A stretch of 64,000 bases of DNA from Yarrowia lipolytica (taxonomy: Eukaryota > Ascomycota > Dipodascomycetes > Dipodascales), in contig NC_090774.1 in assembly GCF_001761485.1 (NCBI RefSeq), positions 1,860,001 through 1,924,000 of the forward strand. The letters run 5' to 3'. The notes under the pieces were generated by a model that was not told the DNA's origin, made no database searches, and worked only from the letters and a program-made list of their open reading frames with translations. Numbering within the stretch: the first letter of the stretch is position 1; each line of letters starts with the position of its first letter. The position numbers and the translations under genes are program-made. This document shows, in pieces, positions 32,448-41,418 of the stretch.

Positions 32448-34416
32448 AGTGAGTATTATTGTGGGGTAAACCAGGTGGCAGGTGGCAGGTGGCAGGTGGC
32501 AGGTGTGGCAGGTGGTGGCACGATGGGGGCTGGTGGTGGTACGAAGGTGGCAGCTAAGTCACACCGAGCCCTCACGCCTCCTCAAACCAACCACCCATGT
32601 GACTCAACAGCCTCTGACATGGCCCACACACCAGCCAGCGCTACTCAGAACCGCGAGCGGGATCCAACGTCCACTCCTCTCTTCGACAATGGGGCCTGGT
32701 CTGCCGGATAGCGCTTCCGTTGTACCTGCACAAGAGATGCAAAAAAACTGCACACTCCATACTAACCATTTAGTGACTACTGTTCCTTCTAGCAACACTG
32801 ACGCCATTCTCAAGGGTGTTGAGATCCGGGCTAACATCCCCGCCAACGCCCAGCACATCTTCTCCAAGGAGGCTCTGGCTTTCATCGCCACCCTGCACCG
32901 AACCTTCGATGCCCGACGACACGAGCTCCTTGCTGCTCGAGTCGCTCGACAGGCCCGAATCGATGCCGGCGAGTTCCCCGACTTCCTCCCCGAGACCAAG
33001 AACATCCGAGATGACCCCACTTGGCAGGGTGCCCCCCCCGCCCCCGGTCTGGTTGATCGACGAGTCGAGATCACCGGCCCCACTGACCGAAAGATGGTCA
33101 TCAACGCCCTGAACTCCGACGTCTGGACCTACATGGCTGACTTTGAGGACTCCTCTGCCCCCACCTGGTCCAACATGGTCGATGGTCAGGTCAACCTCTA
33201 CGACGGTGTCCGACGAACCATCACCTTCCAGGCCCCCGGTGGAAAGTCTTACAAGCTCCGATCCGACAAGGAGAAGCTCCCCACCCTTATCGTCCGACCT
33301 CGAGGCTGGCACCTTGATGAGACCCACTTCCTTGTTGATGGCAAGCCCATCTCCGGTGGTCTCTTTGATTTCGGTCTGTACTTCTTCAACAACGCCAAGG
33401 AGTCCGTTGCTCGAGGCGCTGGCCCTTACTTCTACCTCCCCAAGATGGAGTCCCACCTTGAGGCCCGACTCTGGAACGACGTCTTCAAGCTCTCTCAGGA
33501 CTGGATCGGCATGCCCCGAGGAACCATCCGAGGTACCGTTCTGATCGAGACCATTCTCGCCGCCTTTGAGATGGACGAGATCATCTACGAGCTCCGAGAG
33601 CACTCCTCTGGTCTCAACTGTGGCCGATGGGATTACATCTTCTCCTTCATCAAGAAGTTCAAGAACCATCCCGAGTTTGTTCTCCCCGACCGAGGTGACG
33701 TTACCATGACCGTCCCTTACATGTCTGCTTACGTCAAGCTCCTCATCCAGACCTGCCACAAGCGAGGCGTCCACGCCATGGGCGGTATGGCTGCTCAGAT
33801 CCCCATCAAGAACGATGCTGCTGCCAACAAGGTTGCCATGGAGGGTGTCTACAAGGACAAGCTCCGAGAGGTGACCGCCGGCCACGACGGTACCTGGGTT
33901 GCTCACCCCCAGCTTGCCATCATCGCCTCCGAGGTTTTCAACAAGCACATGCCCACTCCTAACCAGATCTACCGACGACGAGAGGATGTCCACATCACCG
34001 CTCGAGACCTCATCAACCCTTACATTGAGGGCGGCAAGATCACCGAGGAGGGTATCCGAAAGAACCTGTTCATCGGTCTTGGCTACATGGAGGCCTGGCT
34101 CCGTGGTCTTGGTTGTGTCCCCATCAACTACTTGATGGAGGATGCTGCCACCGCTGAGGTGTCTCGATCTCAGCTCCACCAGTGGGTCAAGCACGGTGTT
34201 ACCACCGCCGAAGGCAAGAAGGTCACCAAGGACTACGCCGTCAAGCTTCTCAACGAGGAGACCGACAAGCTCATCAAGAACTCCAAGCCCGGCAACAAGT
34301 TTGCTGAGGCCGCCGCTTACTTCAAGCCCGAGATTGTTGGCGACAAGTACTCCGACTTCCTCACCACTCTCCTTTACGACCAGATCACCTCCGTTGGCAG
34401 CTCTTCCAAGCTCTAA
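32448..34416 (+). CDS. MLS1: Malate synthase, peroxisomal (intron splits the start codon)
   Basis: Malate synthase condenses glyoxylate and acetyl-CoA in the glyoxylate cycle. The family signature is present as [14 protein letters not shown], as are [12 protein letters not shown] and [13 protein letters not shown]. The product ends SSKL, a canonical PTS1 peroxisomal signal. The gene model is unusual. The coding frame has no good ATG near its N-terminus. A GTGAGT donor follows the A at 32448, and TACTAACCATTTAG ends at 32773; joining gives A+TG, so the start codon is created by splicing a 325 bp intron (32449-32773). Protein: [16 protein letters not shown]..., 547 residues, close to the 554 of yeast Mls1. 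The alternative without splicing would begin at an ATG at 32737, retaining the branch site. The intron carries a GGTGGCA repeat. Confidence 0.93.
32472..32518 (+). repeat. GGTGGCA-type minisatellite in the malate synthase intron
   Basis: About four to five copies of a 7 bp unit (AGGTGGC), then imperfect GTGGCAGGTGGTGG, lie 23 bp inside the intron. Their GC content contrasts with most intergenic DNA here. A splicing or transcription enhancer role is possible but not shown. Confidence 0.7.
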
Positions 34417-34685
34417 GCGCGATGTGTTAAATTGTGAATATTTATCAATCAAATTGTTTATGAATTAAATGAACATATATATACATGTAGAGTTGATATG
34501 TTTTGTCATATGATTTAGCATCATGCCATGAGAGAATTGCTTTTGTGTGCCAGGCAGGCATGGCGTGTTTTCGAAAGTACAGTACTCGTATGGTCTATCA
34601 TTATTCATTCAAATTAGTCTATATGCTACAAGTAGATCATCTAGTTAGTATCTCTTCATGTCGCTGGCCCAGGTCCAACGAACGT

Positions 34686-36155
34686 CTAAGTCAGCTCGCT
34701 CCAAATGTAAGGGAAGATGACGATGCAAGCGGTGACCAGAGAGGCGACAAATTGCAGTAGCGACGCGGGCAGCTTGGCAATGCCGTTGGCCTGCATGTTG
34801 CAGATTCCGCCGTAGATGGCCACTACGAAGAAATGCGTAAACAGGTACATGGGTCGGGGGAGAACTCCAGCCAACAGCATGACGGGGTGGTCCACACAGA
34901 TGCCTCCCAGCTTGAAGTAGTTGAAGCATCCGAGCTGCAGGATTCGCAAGTAGTCCGAGTCGGCGGCGAAGAGCGAGTAGAGGGCCATGGAGAGAATGTT
35001 GACGATGGAGTCGAGGTGTTTTCGCTGCCAGTGGAACTGCGAGCTCATGACGGAGGACACGGCATAGGTGTCTTCCAGGTTAACGCCGGTGAGAAGTCTG
35101 CTGAGTAGAAGGGCATCATTGAGAGCAACGGTCATTCCTCCTCCGGTAAGTGGATGTCGCATGTTGAGTGCGTCACCCAGCAGAATCAAACCGTGGTGAT
35201 CGTTCTTGGAGGCCGACAGGAAAGAGTTGGGCATGACTCGAATGGTCTGCTCCTTGAGAGCGGCTTGGAAAGACGGCTGGATGGACTTAGGCAGGTGGGG
35301 CATGACGTTCTTCTCCATGTGTTCCTTGAGGGCTCCGGTTGCATTAGAGGGGACGGGTCCCTGAATGTCACACAGAATTCGGGTCTCTCGAGCTCCAACC
35401 TGGTAGACAAGAACGGGACACGAGTTGGGCGACAGAATCACGTGGCCATGCTGGGGGGAGGGCAGAACAGCGTCCTTGAGAATCAGACCGGCGAAATGCG
35501 AACGCACAGACGTCTTGTTGGTGCTAAAGTCCTTTCGGAACTTGGAAAAAGTTCCATCACAGACGACGGTGAGAGGAGCAAAGAAGTGCTTGTAGATTTT
35601 GGCGCCTCCAGTTTTAGAGAAGGTCTTGACTCCAATAATGTGGCCGGTGTAAGGGTTCTTGACCACCTCGGTGACTGTGGCCTCCAGCAGAGTCACATTG
35701 GGTGTGTCTCGTGCGGCCCTTCGCAAGTTCATGACAAATCGGCCGTGGTGGAAGGATACTCCTCGGGGAGCCTCGTTGGAGATGTCGGCAGACTTTCCGC
35801 TTCTGTACAGCTCGTTGTAGTCCTGCTGGATGTCTCGGGGGACCTTGGGGTATTTGAGAACGCACTCTTCTCCAGAGTAGATCACGTTGTATCCCTGGCA
35901 GGGGATCGCGTCGATATCCTCGATACAAGAGCCGAGACCCAGAGTCTTGAGAGCAGCGACTCCTCCGGGCTGAAGCAGCTCTCCCACGATTCGGTCCGGT
36001 TCGGAGAGATCTCGTTCCACAACAAGAACCTTTCTGCCCTGATTTCCAAGAGCCACGGCCAGAGCGGGCCCGGCAATACCAGCTCCGACAATGACCACGT
36101 CGTACTCGTTGGTCTGGGTGGCGCTGGTCTCTGCTGCAGACTGTTGGGTGACCAT
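34686..36155 (-). CDS. ERG1: Squalene epoxidase (squalene monooxygenase)
   Basis: A 489-residue flavoprotein. The N-terminal FAD dinucleotide motif is VVIVGAGIAGPALA (Gly24, Gly26, Gly29). The second FAD motif is LLGDALNMRHPLTGGGMTVAL, a hallmark of squalene epoxidases, and RIVGELLQPGG is the family's early motif. The C-terminal 80 residues are hydrophobic, consistent with membrane association at the ER or lipid droplets. The enzyme turns squalene into 2,3-oxidosqualene, the first oxygen-requiring step of ergosterol synthesis, and is the target of allylamines such as terbinafine. Length matches S. cerevisiae Erg1 (496). Its 3' end faces malate synthase (269 bp between stops). Sterol-response sites were not identified upstream. 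Confidence 0.97.
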   Translation of the reverse strand: MVTQQSAAETSATQTNEYDVVIVGAGIAGPALAVALGNQGRKVLVVERDLSEPDRIVGELLQPGGVAALKTLGLGSCIEDIDAIPCQGYNVIYSGEECVLKYPKVPRDIQQDYNELYRSGKSADISNEAPRGVSFHHGRFVMNLRRAARDTPNVTLLEATVTEVVKNPYTGHIIGVKTFSKTGGAKIYKHFFAPLTVVCDGTFSKFRKDFSTNKTSVRSHFAGLILKDAVLPSPQHGHVILSPNSCPVLVYQVGARETRILCDIQGPVPSNATGALKEHMEKNVMPHLPKSIQPSFQAALKEQTIRVMPNSFLSASKNDHHGLILLGDALNMRHPLTGGGMTVALNDALLLSRLLTGVNLEDTYAVSSVMSSQFHWQRKHLDSIVNILSMALYSLFAADSDYLRILQLGCFNYFKLGGICVDHPVMLLAGVLPRPMYLFTHFFVVAIYGGICNMQANGIAKLPASLLQFVASLVTACIVIFPYIWSELT

Positions 36156-37035
36156 TTTGTGTGAGTGTGAGTGTGGGCTGTTGTGTGATTAATTTATGTG
36201 AGCGTTGAGCGAGAGACTGGCGGTTTGTAAATGCGTCGGAACGAATGTGCGGGCGAGAGAGCGTGGGTATGTTGTTCTTATACCACCAAGTATCACCTGT
36301 TTACGCAGTCTGGAGAAGTGGTCCAACTCTGCAATCTGTTGCTGCTGGTGATATTTATCGTTCGATTCAAAAAAAGGGCGATGTTGATAAACTTTGTCCG
36401 TGGCTCTGATGCTGATGTGCTTGTGCTTGTGCTTGTGCTTTTGTTTTTAACGTGTTTGCTCCCCCAGAAGTGCAGGTCCGGTGGGCCCGAGTGGTGTCTG
36501 TGTAGGAGAAGAGAAGACCGGCGTTTCGGTTGTGTTTTTACGAGCGTTTTTGTCCCCCCTTTCCTGCTAGCTCTATATAAGTCGTGTTAGTATCTGGCAT
36601 TGTTCTCGACCGCTATTACTCGTACAGCTAAGACCGATTTTTTTTTATTCTCCCCCCCCCTGGCACACATTTTGGGTTTAGACACTTTGACTTGTCTCGT
36701 CGTTAACGGTCGCATATCCTCGCGTGGCTCGTTCACTAGTTGTTTGGGTAACACCTTGCCCTGGACTGGGCCAAAAGCGCGTCTAGCGAGCGCTAAATTG
36801 CATCTGCAGGTGAGACGGCCATCACAAGCCGCACTGACACACATCCACGTGTCGCTGAGGCTCGCGCGACGTTCCATCGTGCCATGTTGCAATATCACAT
36901 GTAACTGTGGATACACGTCTGTTATGCCACATTTCTCCGCTCGCAGATTTTTCAACCAGAAATGAACACACGCTCCAACTTTAAATGGTTGGGCATCTGA
37001 GGGCTGAGACAAGGGAGAAAGAGAAGAAAGAAAGT

Positions 37036-37196
37036 AAAAGAAATAAAATAAAAATAAAATAAAATAAAATAAATAAAATAAATAAAAAATAAATAAAAAA
37101 TAAAAAAAAATAAAATAAAATAAAATAAAATAAAATAAAATAAATAAAATAAATAAAAAAAATAAAATAAAATAAAATATAAAAAAAATAAAATAA

Positions 37197-37227
<31 letters not shown>

Positions 37228-37270
37228 AATAAAATAAAATAAAATAAAAAAAATAAATAAATAAAAAAAA
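37036..37270. repeat. AAAAT/AAATA simple repeat
   Basis: About 235 bp of near-pure AAAAT, AAAATAAAT and AAATA units with only A and T after the first few bases. It is an AT microsatellite probably expanded by slippage; similar shorter runs occur at 24470-24590 and 54415-54490. Confidence 0.9.
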
Positions 37271-37872
37271 ACCGTTCACATGAATGATATATATTAATTC
37301 AACGAACGTGATATCTGGCTGTCCTTTATATATATATATTATATTTTAGTATTCTCTCGATTCATCACATCTATATATACATGAAGCCGGGTTGTTGGCG
37401 TTAATCATACACTTGATAATCTCGATATGCGTTTCGAGGCGCAAGTCTTTGGTTCATCGTCCTGGTCTCGAGTTAGTTAGTCATAAATCGTATCAATCGT
37501 GTTTTTTCTTCTCTTTTTTATATATGTTTTTTATATATTTATTCTGGGTCTCCTGTCTTCTCCAAACTCCTTGGTTTAGTTTGATCTCGAAGGGACCGTA
37601 GAAGGTGTCATTAGCATGGGAAAGATTCGTGTGTATCTTGATTGAGTGGTAGTGGAATCGGGGAGTAGGAGTATTGGGGTGTTGTGTTGGTTTTTTATGT
37701 TTTATTTTTATGTTTTATTTTATTTTATTTTATTTTTATTTTATGTTTTAAAATAAAATATATATATTTTTCCCCCAATATTCCATTTTCATTAATCAGT
37801 CGTCAGCGAGTTTATTCAGCGCGAGCAGTTTCCACAGATACGCAATGTGTACCAGCCATTGCAATAATCCTC

Positions 37873-38160
37873 CTACTTGTAGAGTGAAATCACCTCGGCG
37901 CTCATTCGCCGCTGCGCATCCACCTCAGCCATGACGACGATATGCTGCAGAAACTCGGTTGAACAAGCGAGCCAGTCTCGCTGGACCAAGGGGTCACTAC
38001 AAGATAGGCCAGTTTTTCGCATGGCTCGCTCTAATGTAGTTCAGCGGGCCGTCCTTGGCCTCCAGTAAGATCCAACAAGATTCAGCCGCCATTTTAGATG
38101 GAAGGGACGTCAATCTTTTGGCAGAAGGCCTTGCATGTGCTGAAGGAAGTCATACCCGGT
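37873..38160 (-). pseudogene. Possible gene relic or unannotated small spliced gene
   Basis: Three overlapping short frames on the minus strand look protein-like, unlike their surroundings. One (start 38092, stop at 37997) reads MAAESCWILLEAKDGPLNY. A second (start 38022, stop at 37873, 49 codons) reads DPLVQRDWLACSTEFLQHI and ends EVISLYK. A third, further upstream, reads MTSFSTCKAFCQKIDVPSI. Local GC is higher than the flanks. No family was recognised and no GTGAGT donor links the frames, so a decayed copy is more likely than a spliced gene, but chance remains possible. Confidence 0.3.
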
Positions 38161-38778
38161 AGTGTAATACCTGGCTAATTCCTCACATAATGGTGAGATG
38201 TCACCACATAGTGATGAGAGAAATCAGCTGGGTCGTAGACGACGAGATGTCCATCCTGTAGATAGTTTTATCCACTGATCTAGTCTTTTCTGGCGAATGA
38301 GCAAGCACACACCAGAAGGGTGTGTGCTACTATCGGAGTGGGTTGTAAGTTGTTAACTATATCACATCAATAATACTTATGATCTTCAATTAGGATGTTG
38401 GACAATTGACCATAAAAGATGCTCGTGGAAAATAAAAATAAAATAAATAATAATATATATATATAAATAACCCTAGGGAAATACGTGATCTGCAGTCATC
38501 ATCGGATCCTCAAGTGAATAGCCGCTGCACAATCCACAGCCTTACGAAGTTCGATTCCCTCCTGCACTTAACGGCCAAACCACACGGAATAGGGAGTAAC
38601 AGCGGGGCGAGAATACCGAAAGAAAGGAAAAGAAAGACAAAAAAGGAAAGAAAGACCAAAAGGAACCCTTCCGCATTCATACAACTTGCCGATTCATTGA
38701 ATCGAGCATGTACGTACTCCCCGATAAGCGATACAGCAGTTGACTCTAGATACACTTGCGGGGACATCATACTCTGTA

Positions 38779-38823
38779 CAGACTTGACAAGTGATCAGGA
38801 TCAGACTTGACAAGTGATCAGGA
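38779..38823. repeat. Two tandem copies of a 22 bp sequence upstream of the copper transporter
   Basis: CAGACTTGACAAGTGATCAG plus GA occurs at 38779-38800 and again at 38802-38823, separated by one T. Each copy holds an inner palindromic ACTTGACAAGT. They lie about 240 bp before the transporter start and could be a binding site for a regulator. Confidence 0.75.
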
Positions 38824-39063
38824 CCTTATCCAGCAAACGACATGAACCGCAATTGCCACACAATATTCCGGTACAAGTGTTCGCACTCGAACTGTGCGCC
38901 TCAAGCTAGTTTTCCGGGTGGCGCCAGCCACATTTGCCCTCTATCTCCATGCAGGTTCGAGCATTTTTGAAGCGTGTGTGAGATGGCTATTTAATTAACC
39001 CACTCCCAACCCAGAGAACATCAGATAACACAACCTCACACGTCCACACGTCCACACAAAAAA

Positions 39064-39785
39064 ATGGACCACTCTCACCACATGATGGACCACAGTGGCC
39101 ACGACATGCCCATGCCCGATATGCCCGGCCACGGCGACATGCCCGAAATGTGCAGCATGAACATGATCTTCAACTGGGACACAAAGGGCATGTGCGTGGT
39201 GTTCCCCTGGTGGCACGTCAAGACCCATGTGGGCATGATTCTGACCGTCATCGCCGTGGTCTTCATCTCCGCAGGATACGAATACGTGCGAAAGCTGTCG
39301 CGGGACATTGATGCCGCCTTCAAGGGCTCCGGTGAGTACTCCTTTTGATGATTTCCTTTTGATGATTTCCTTTGATGATTTCCTTGGATGGTTTTCTTTT
39401 TCTTCTTTTCGTCATGTTCCTTTGGACAATACTTATACAGACTGTGATCTGGAACCGATTATTAATCCAGACGTTCGACCTTCGGACCAGAAAAAGATCC
39501 GAATCTACAAGTCCATCTTCTATGGATTCCAAGTGGGTTACAGCTTCTTACTGATGTGAGTATGACATGATGCGGATGTGGTGTGGGAGTGAGGAGGGAG
39601 TGAAGATATGTGTGTGTTGGATGTGATATGATGTGATGTTGTGTTATACACTAAGTGTGGACTAACACAGGCTGGTCTTCATGACTTACAATGCCTGGCT
39701 CATGGCTGCTGTGGCCATTGGAGCTGGTGTTGGCTACTTCATCTGGGGCGGTAAGTCCAGTGAGCGATCCATGTCTTGCCATTAA
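39064..39785 (+). CDS. Ctr family copper transporter (three exons)
   Basis: Exons 39064-39331, 39441-39555 and 39671-39785 join in frame to 165 codons plus stop. Introns start GTGAGT; the second ends CTAACACAG, the first has a weak branch site (ACTTATACAG). The N-terminus is His/Met-rich (MDHSHHMMDHSGHDMPMPDM), typical of Cu(I)-collecting ectodomains. Three membrane segments follow: one after CVVFPWWHVKTHVG, a second with the essential MxxxM as LLMLVFMTYN, and a third with GxxxG as GAGVGYFIWG. The tail ends SERSMSCH, a Cys-His end as in yeast Ctr2/Ctr3-type proteins. Such proteins form trimers that import Cu(I) across the plasma or vacuolar membrane. The second exon-exon junction falls inside the MxxxM motif. 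The short His/Met region and length suggest a Ctr2-like member, though the membrane cannot be told. The hydroxyacid-oxoacid transhydrogenase 3' end is 154 bp away. Confidence 0.92.
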
Positions 39786-39939
39786 GAGAGAGGCACATGT
39801 GACAGAGATTTAATAACTATAATAACGAATATAACGAATTGATTACGTGTCTATGGTGTGTGTATTCGTGCAATCCAATACTTCTACAAATGTTGCCTTT
39901 TTCAATCGTTTATTCAATAAATGCATGCCTGAGTCGCGC

Positions 39940-41418
39940 TTAGTACTCCCAAGCGTCCTCAAGAATAGAGGTAAGGGCCTCTCGGACCTCGGCCTCCTCA
40001 ACACCGTGGATACCGGGGGCAAGATCAAGAACTCGTCGTTGAGGAACGGCACCGTCAACGAGAGCAGAAATGTCGCTTCGCTTGTAACCAAGAGCAGAGA
40101 CACCTCGGGGTTGGTGCTTGAGCTTAGTGAACATGAACTCTTGGATGGCCTCAGCAAGCACCTCTCCGGCAGACTCTCGCTTGACGTTGGAAACATCAAC
40201 GCCAAACAGAGAGGCGGCCTTGAGATGTCGCTCGGGGTCGCTGGGAGCAGTAAACTTGAAGACAGAAGGAGCAGTAACTGCAACGGAGATACCGTGGGGA
40301 ACCAGAGGATGGTCAGTGTGGTAGTCGGGGTGGTAGTAGGAGGTGTTCATTCCAGAGATGGGGTAAGAGAGACCGTGGCAGATGTGAACACCGGCGTTTC
40401 CAAAACCCACACCGGCAAGAGTAGATCCAAGAAGCATGTTAGAGTGGGCCTCCATGTCTTCGGGGTCGGCACAAGATCGAGGAAGGTACTCAATGGCCAG
40501 ACGCAGACCCTCGAGAGAGAAAATATCAGCAATGGGGTTGGATCCTTGGTAGGCAGGTCGCATGTTGGGGTTGCTGGGACGGGGGGTTCGCTGCTGGTAG
40601 GGGATGGCAGTGTAGGACTCAAGAGAGTGACATAGGACATCGAGGCCGGAAGCGGCCTTAACCTGCTCGGGCATGGTGGCAGAGTTGAGAGGATCGACAA
40701 TTCCAAGCAGGGGCTTCAGAGCACGGTTAGCAATACCGGTCTTGGCCTTTCGGGAAACGAGATCGAAGATGGCAGTTCCAGTGGTCTCGGATCCGGTGCC
40801 GGCAGTGGTGGGGACGGCAATCAGAGGCTTGAGGTCAATGTCGATGGGCTGAGCCTTTCCAATGGGGGCGTTGACGAAATCAAGCAGCTCAGCGTCGGGG
40901 AAGCACTGGTACAGGTTGGCCATCTTGGCAGTGTCCATGACAGAGCCTCCTCCAATGGCAAGGTAGGCCTTGGGCTGCTTAGCTCGTCCCCAGGCAATGG
41001 CGTCGAGCACAGAGGGCTCTTTGGGCTCAACGCACACGTCCGAATAAAGGTCGTATTTGATTCCACACTTGTCGAGTGACTGTAGTGCGGTTTTGACGGC
41101 GGGGGTGTTGAGCAGGTTCTTGTCGGTGAAGACAGCCACCCGGTCGATTCGCATGTTCTTGAAGTCGTAGCCCACCTCTGCCGTCACGCCGGGGCCGTAT
41201 CGGATGTTGGAAGCGGCCATCTGGAACGCGTACTCCGTCTCCTTGTGATCACTGGCGTAGTTTCTGTGTCCGGCTCCCTGCATCACCATGGGGGTGAAAG
41301 CCCGCTGGTAGGCTCCGAAGTTGTGTGAGGTGATGCCATTTACCTCGAGGCCGGGAGGAGGGTTGGCCTGGATGGCTCGCAGCACGTTTCGTGCAAGGTT
41401 CGTCGACGTTTTGACCAT
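39940..41418 (-). CDS. Hydroxyacid-oxoacid transhydrogenase (iron-containing alcohol dehydrogenase family)
   Basis: A 492-residue group III (iron-type) alcohol dehydrogenase. The cofactor loop is AIGGGSVMDTAK, followed by VPTTAGTGSETTGTAIF; metal-binding histidines lie in LDVLCHSLESYTA and GVHICHGLSYPISGM. The best match by recall is mitochondrial HOT (human ADHFE1), which oxidises 4-hydroxybutyrate while reducing 2-oxoglutarate to D-2-hydroxyglutarate. The HNFGAYQRAF region and the ~490 residue length fit that group rather than the ~380 residue Adh4 type. The first 50 residues are basic and acid-poor, suitable as a mitochondrial presequence. Upstream 2.2 kb is shared with the divergent formate dehydrogenase. 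Confidence 0.88.
   Translation of the reverse strand: MVKTSTNLARNVLRAIQANPPPGLEVNGITSHNFGAYQRAFTPMVMQGAGHRNYASDHKETEYAFQMAASNIRYGPGVTAEVGYDFKNMRIDRVAVFTDKNLLNTPAVKTALQSLDKCGIKYDLYSDVCVEPKEPSVLDAIAWGRAKQPKAYLAIGGGSVMDTAKMANLYQCFPDAELLDFVNAPIGKAQPIDIDLKPLIAVPTTAGTGSETTGTAIFDLVSRKAKTGIANRALKPLLGIVDPLNSATMPEQVKAASGLDVLCHSLESYTAIPYQQRTPRPSNPNMRPAYQGSNPIADIFSLEGLRLAIEYLPRSCADPEDMEAHSNMLLGSTLAGVGFGNAGVHICHGLSYPISGMNTSYYHPDYHTDHPLVPHGISVAVTAPSVFKFTAPSDPERHLKAASLFGVDVSNVKRESAGEVLAEAIQEFMFTKLKHQPRGVSALGYKRSDISALVDGAVPQRRVLDLAPGIHGVEEAEVREALTSILEDAWEY

Larger units (their letters stand above)
36156..39063. other. 2.9 kb intergenic region with AT repeats
   Basis: This gap between divergent ERG1 and the copper transporter contains GTGCTT repeats near 36415-36445, a long AAAAT repeat (37036-37270), TTTTATTT runs at 37695-37755, coding-like fragments on the minus strand (37873-38160) and a 23 bp tandem repeat at 38779-38823. 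The long minus-strand open frame over 36587-37279 is made of the AAAAT repeat and is not a gene. Confidence 0.55.

Noticed and set aside
32770-34452. 560-codon minus-strand open frame
   Set aside because: It lies exactly opposite malate synthase and reflects that gene's codon bias; no family features.
35154-36164. 336-codon plus-strand open frame
   Set aside because: Antisense shadow of ERG1.
36587-37279. 230-codon minus-strand open frame, mostly Phe/Tyr/Leu/Ile
   Set aside because: It is the translation of the AAAAT simple repeat and has no protein-like composition.
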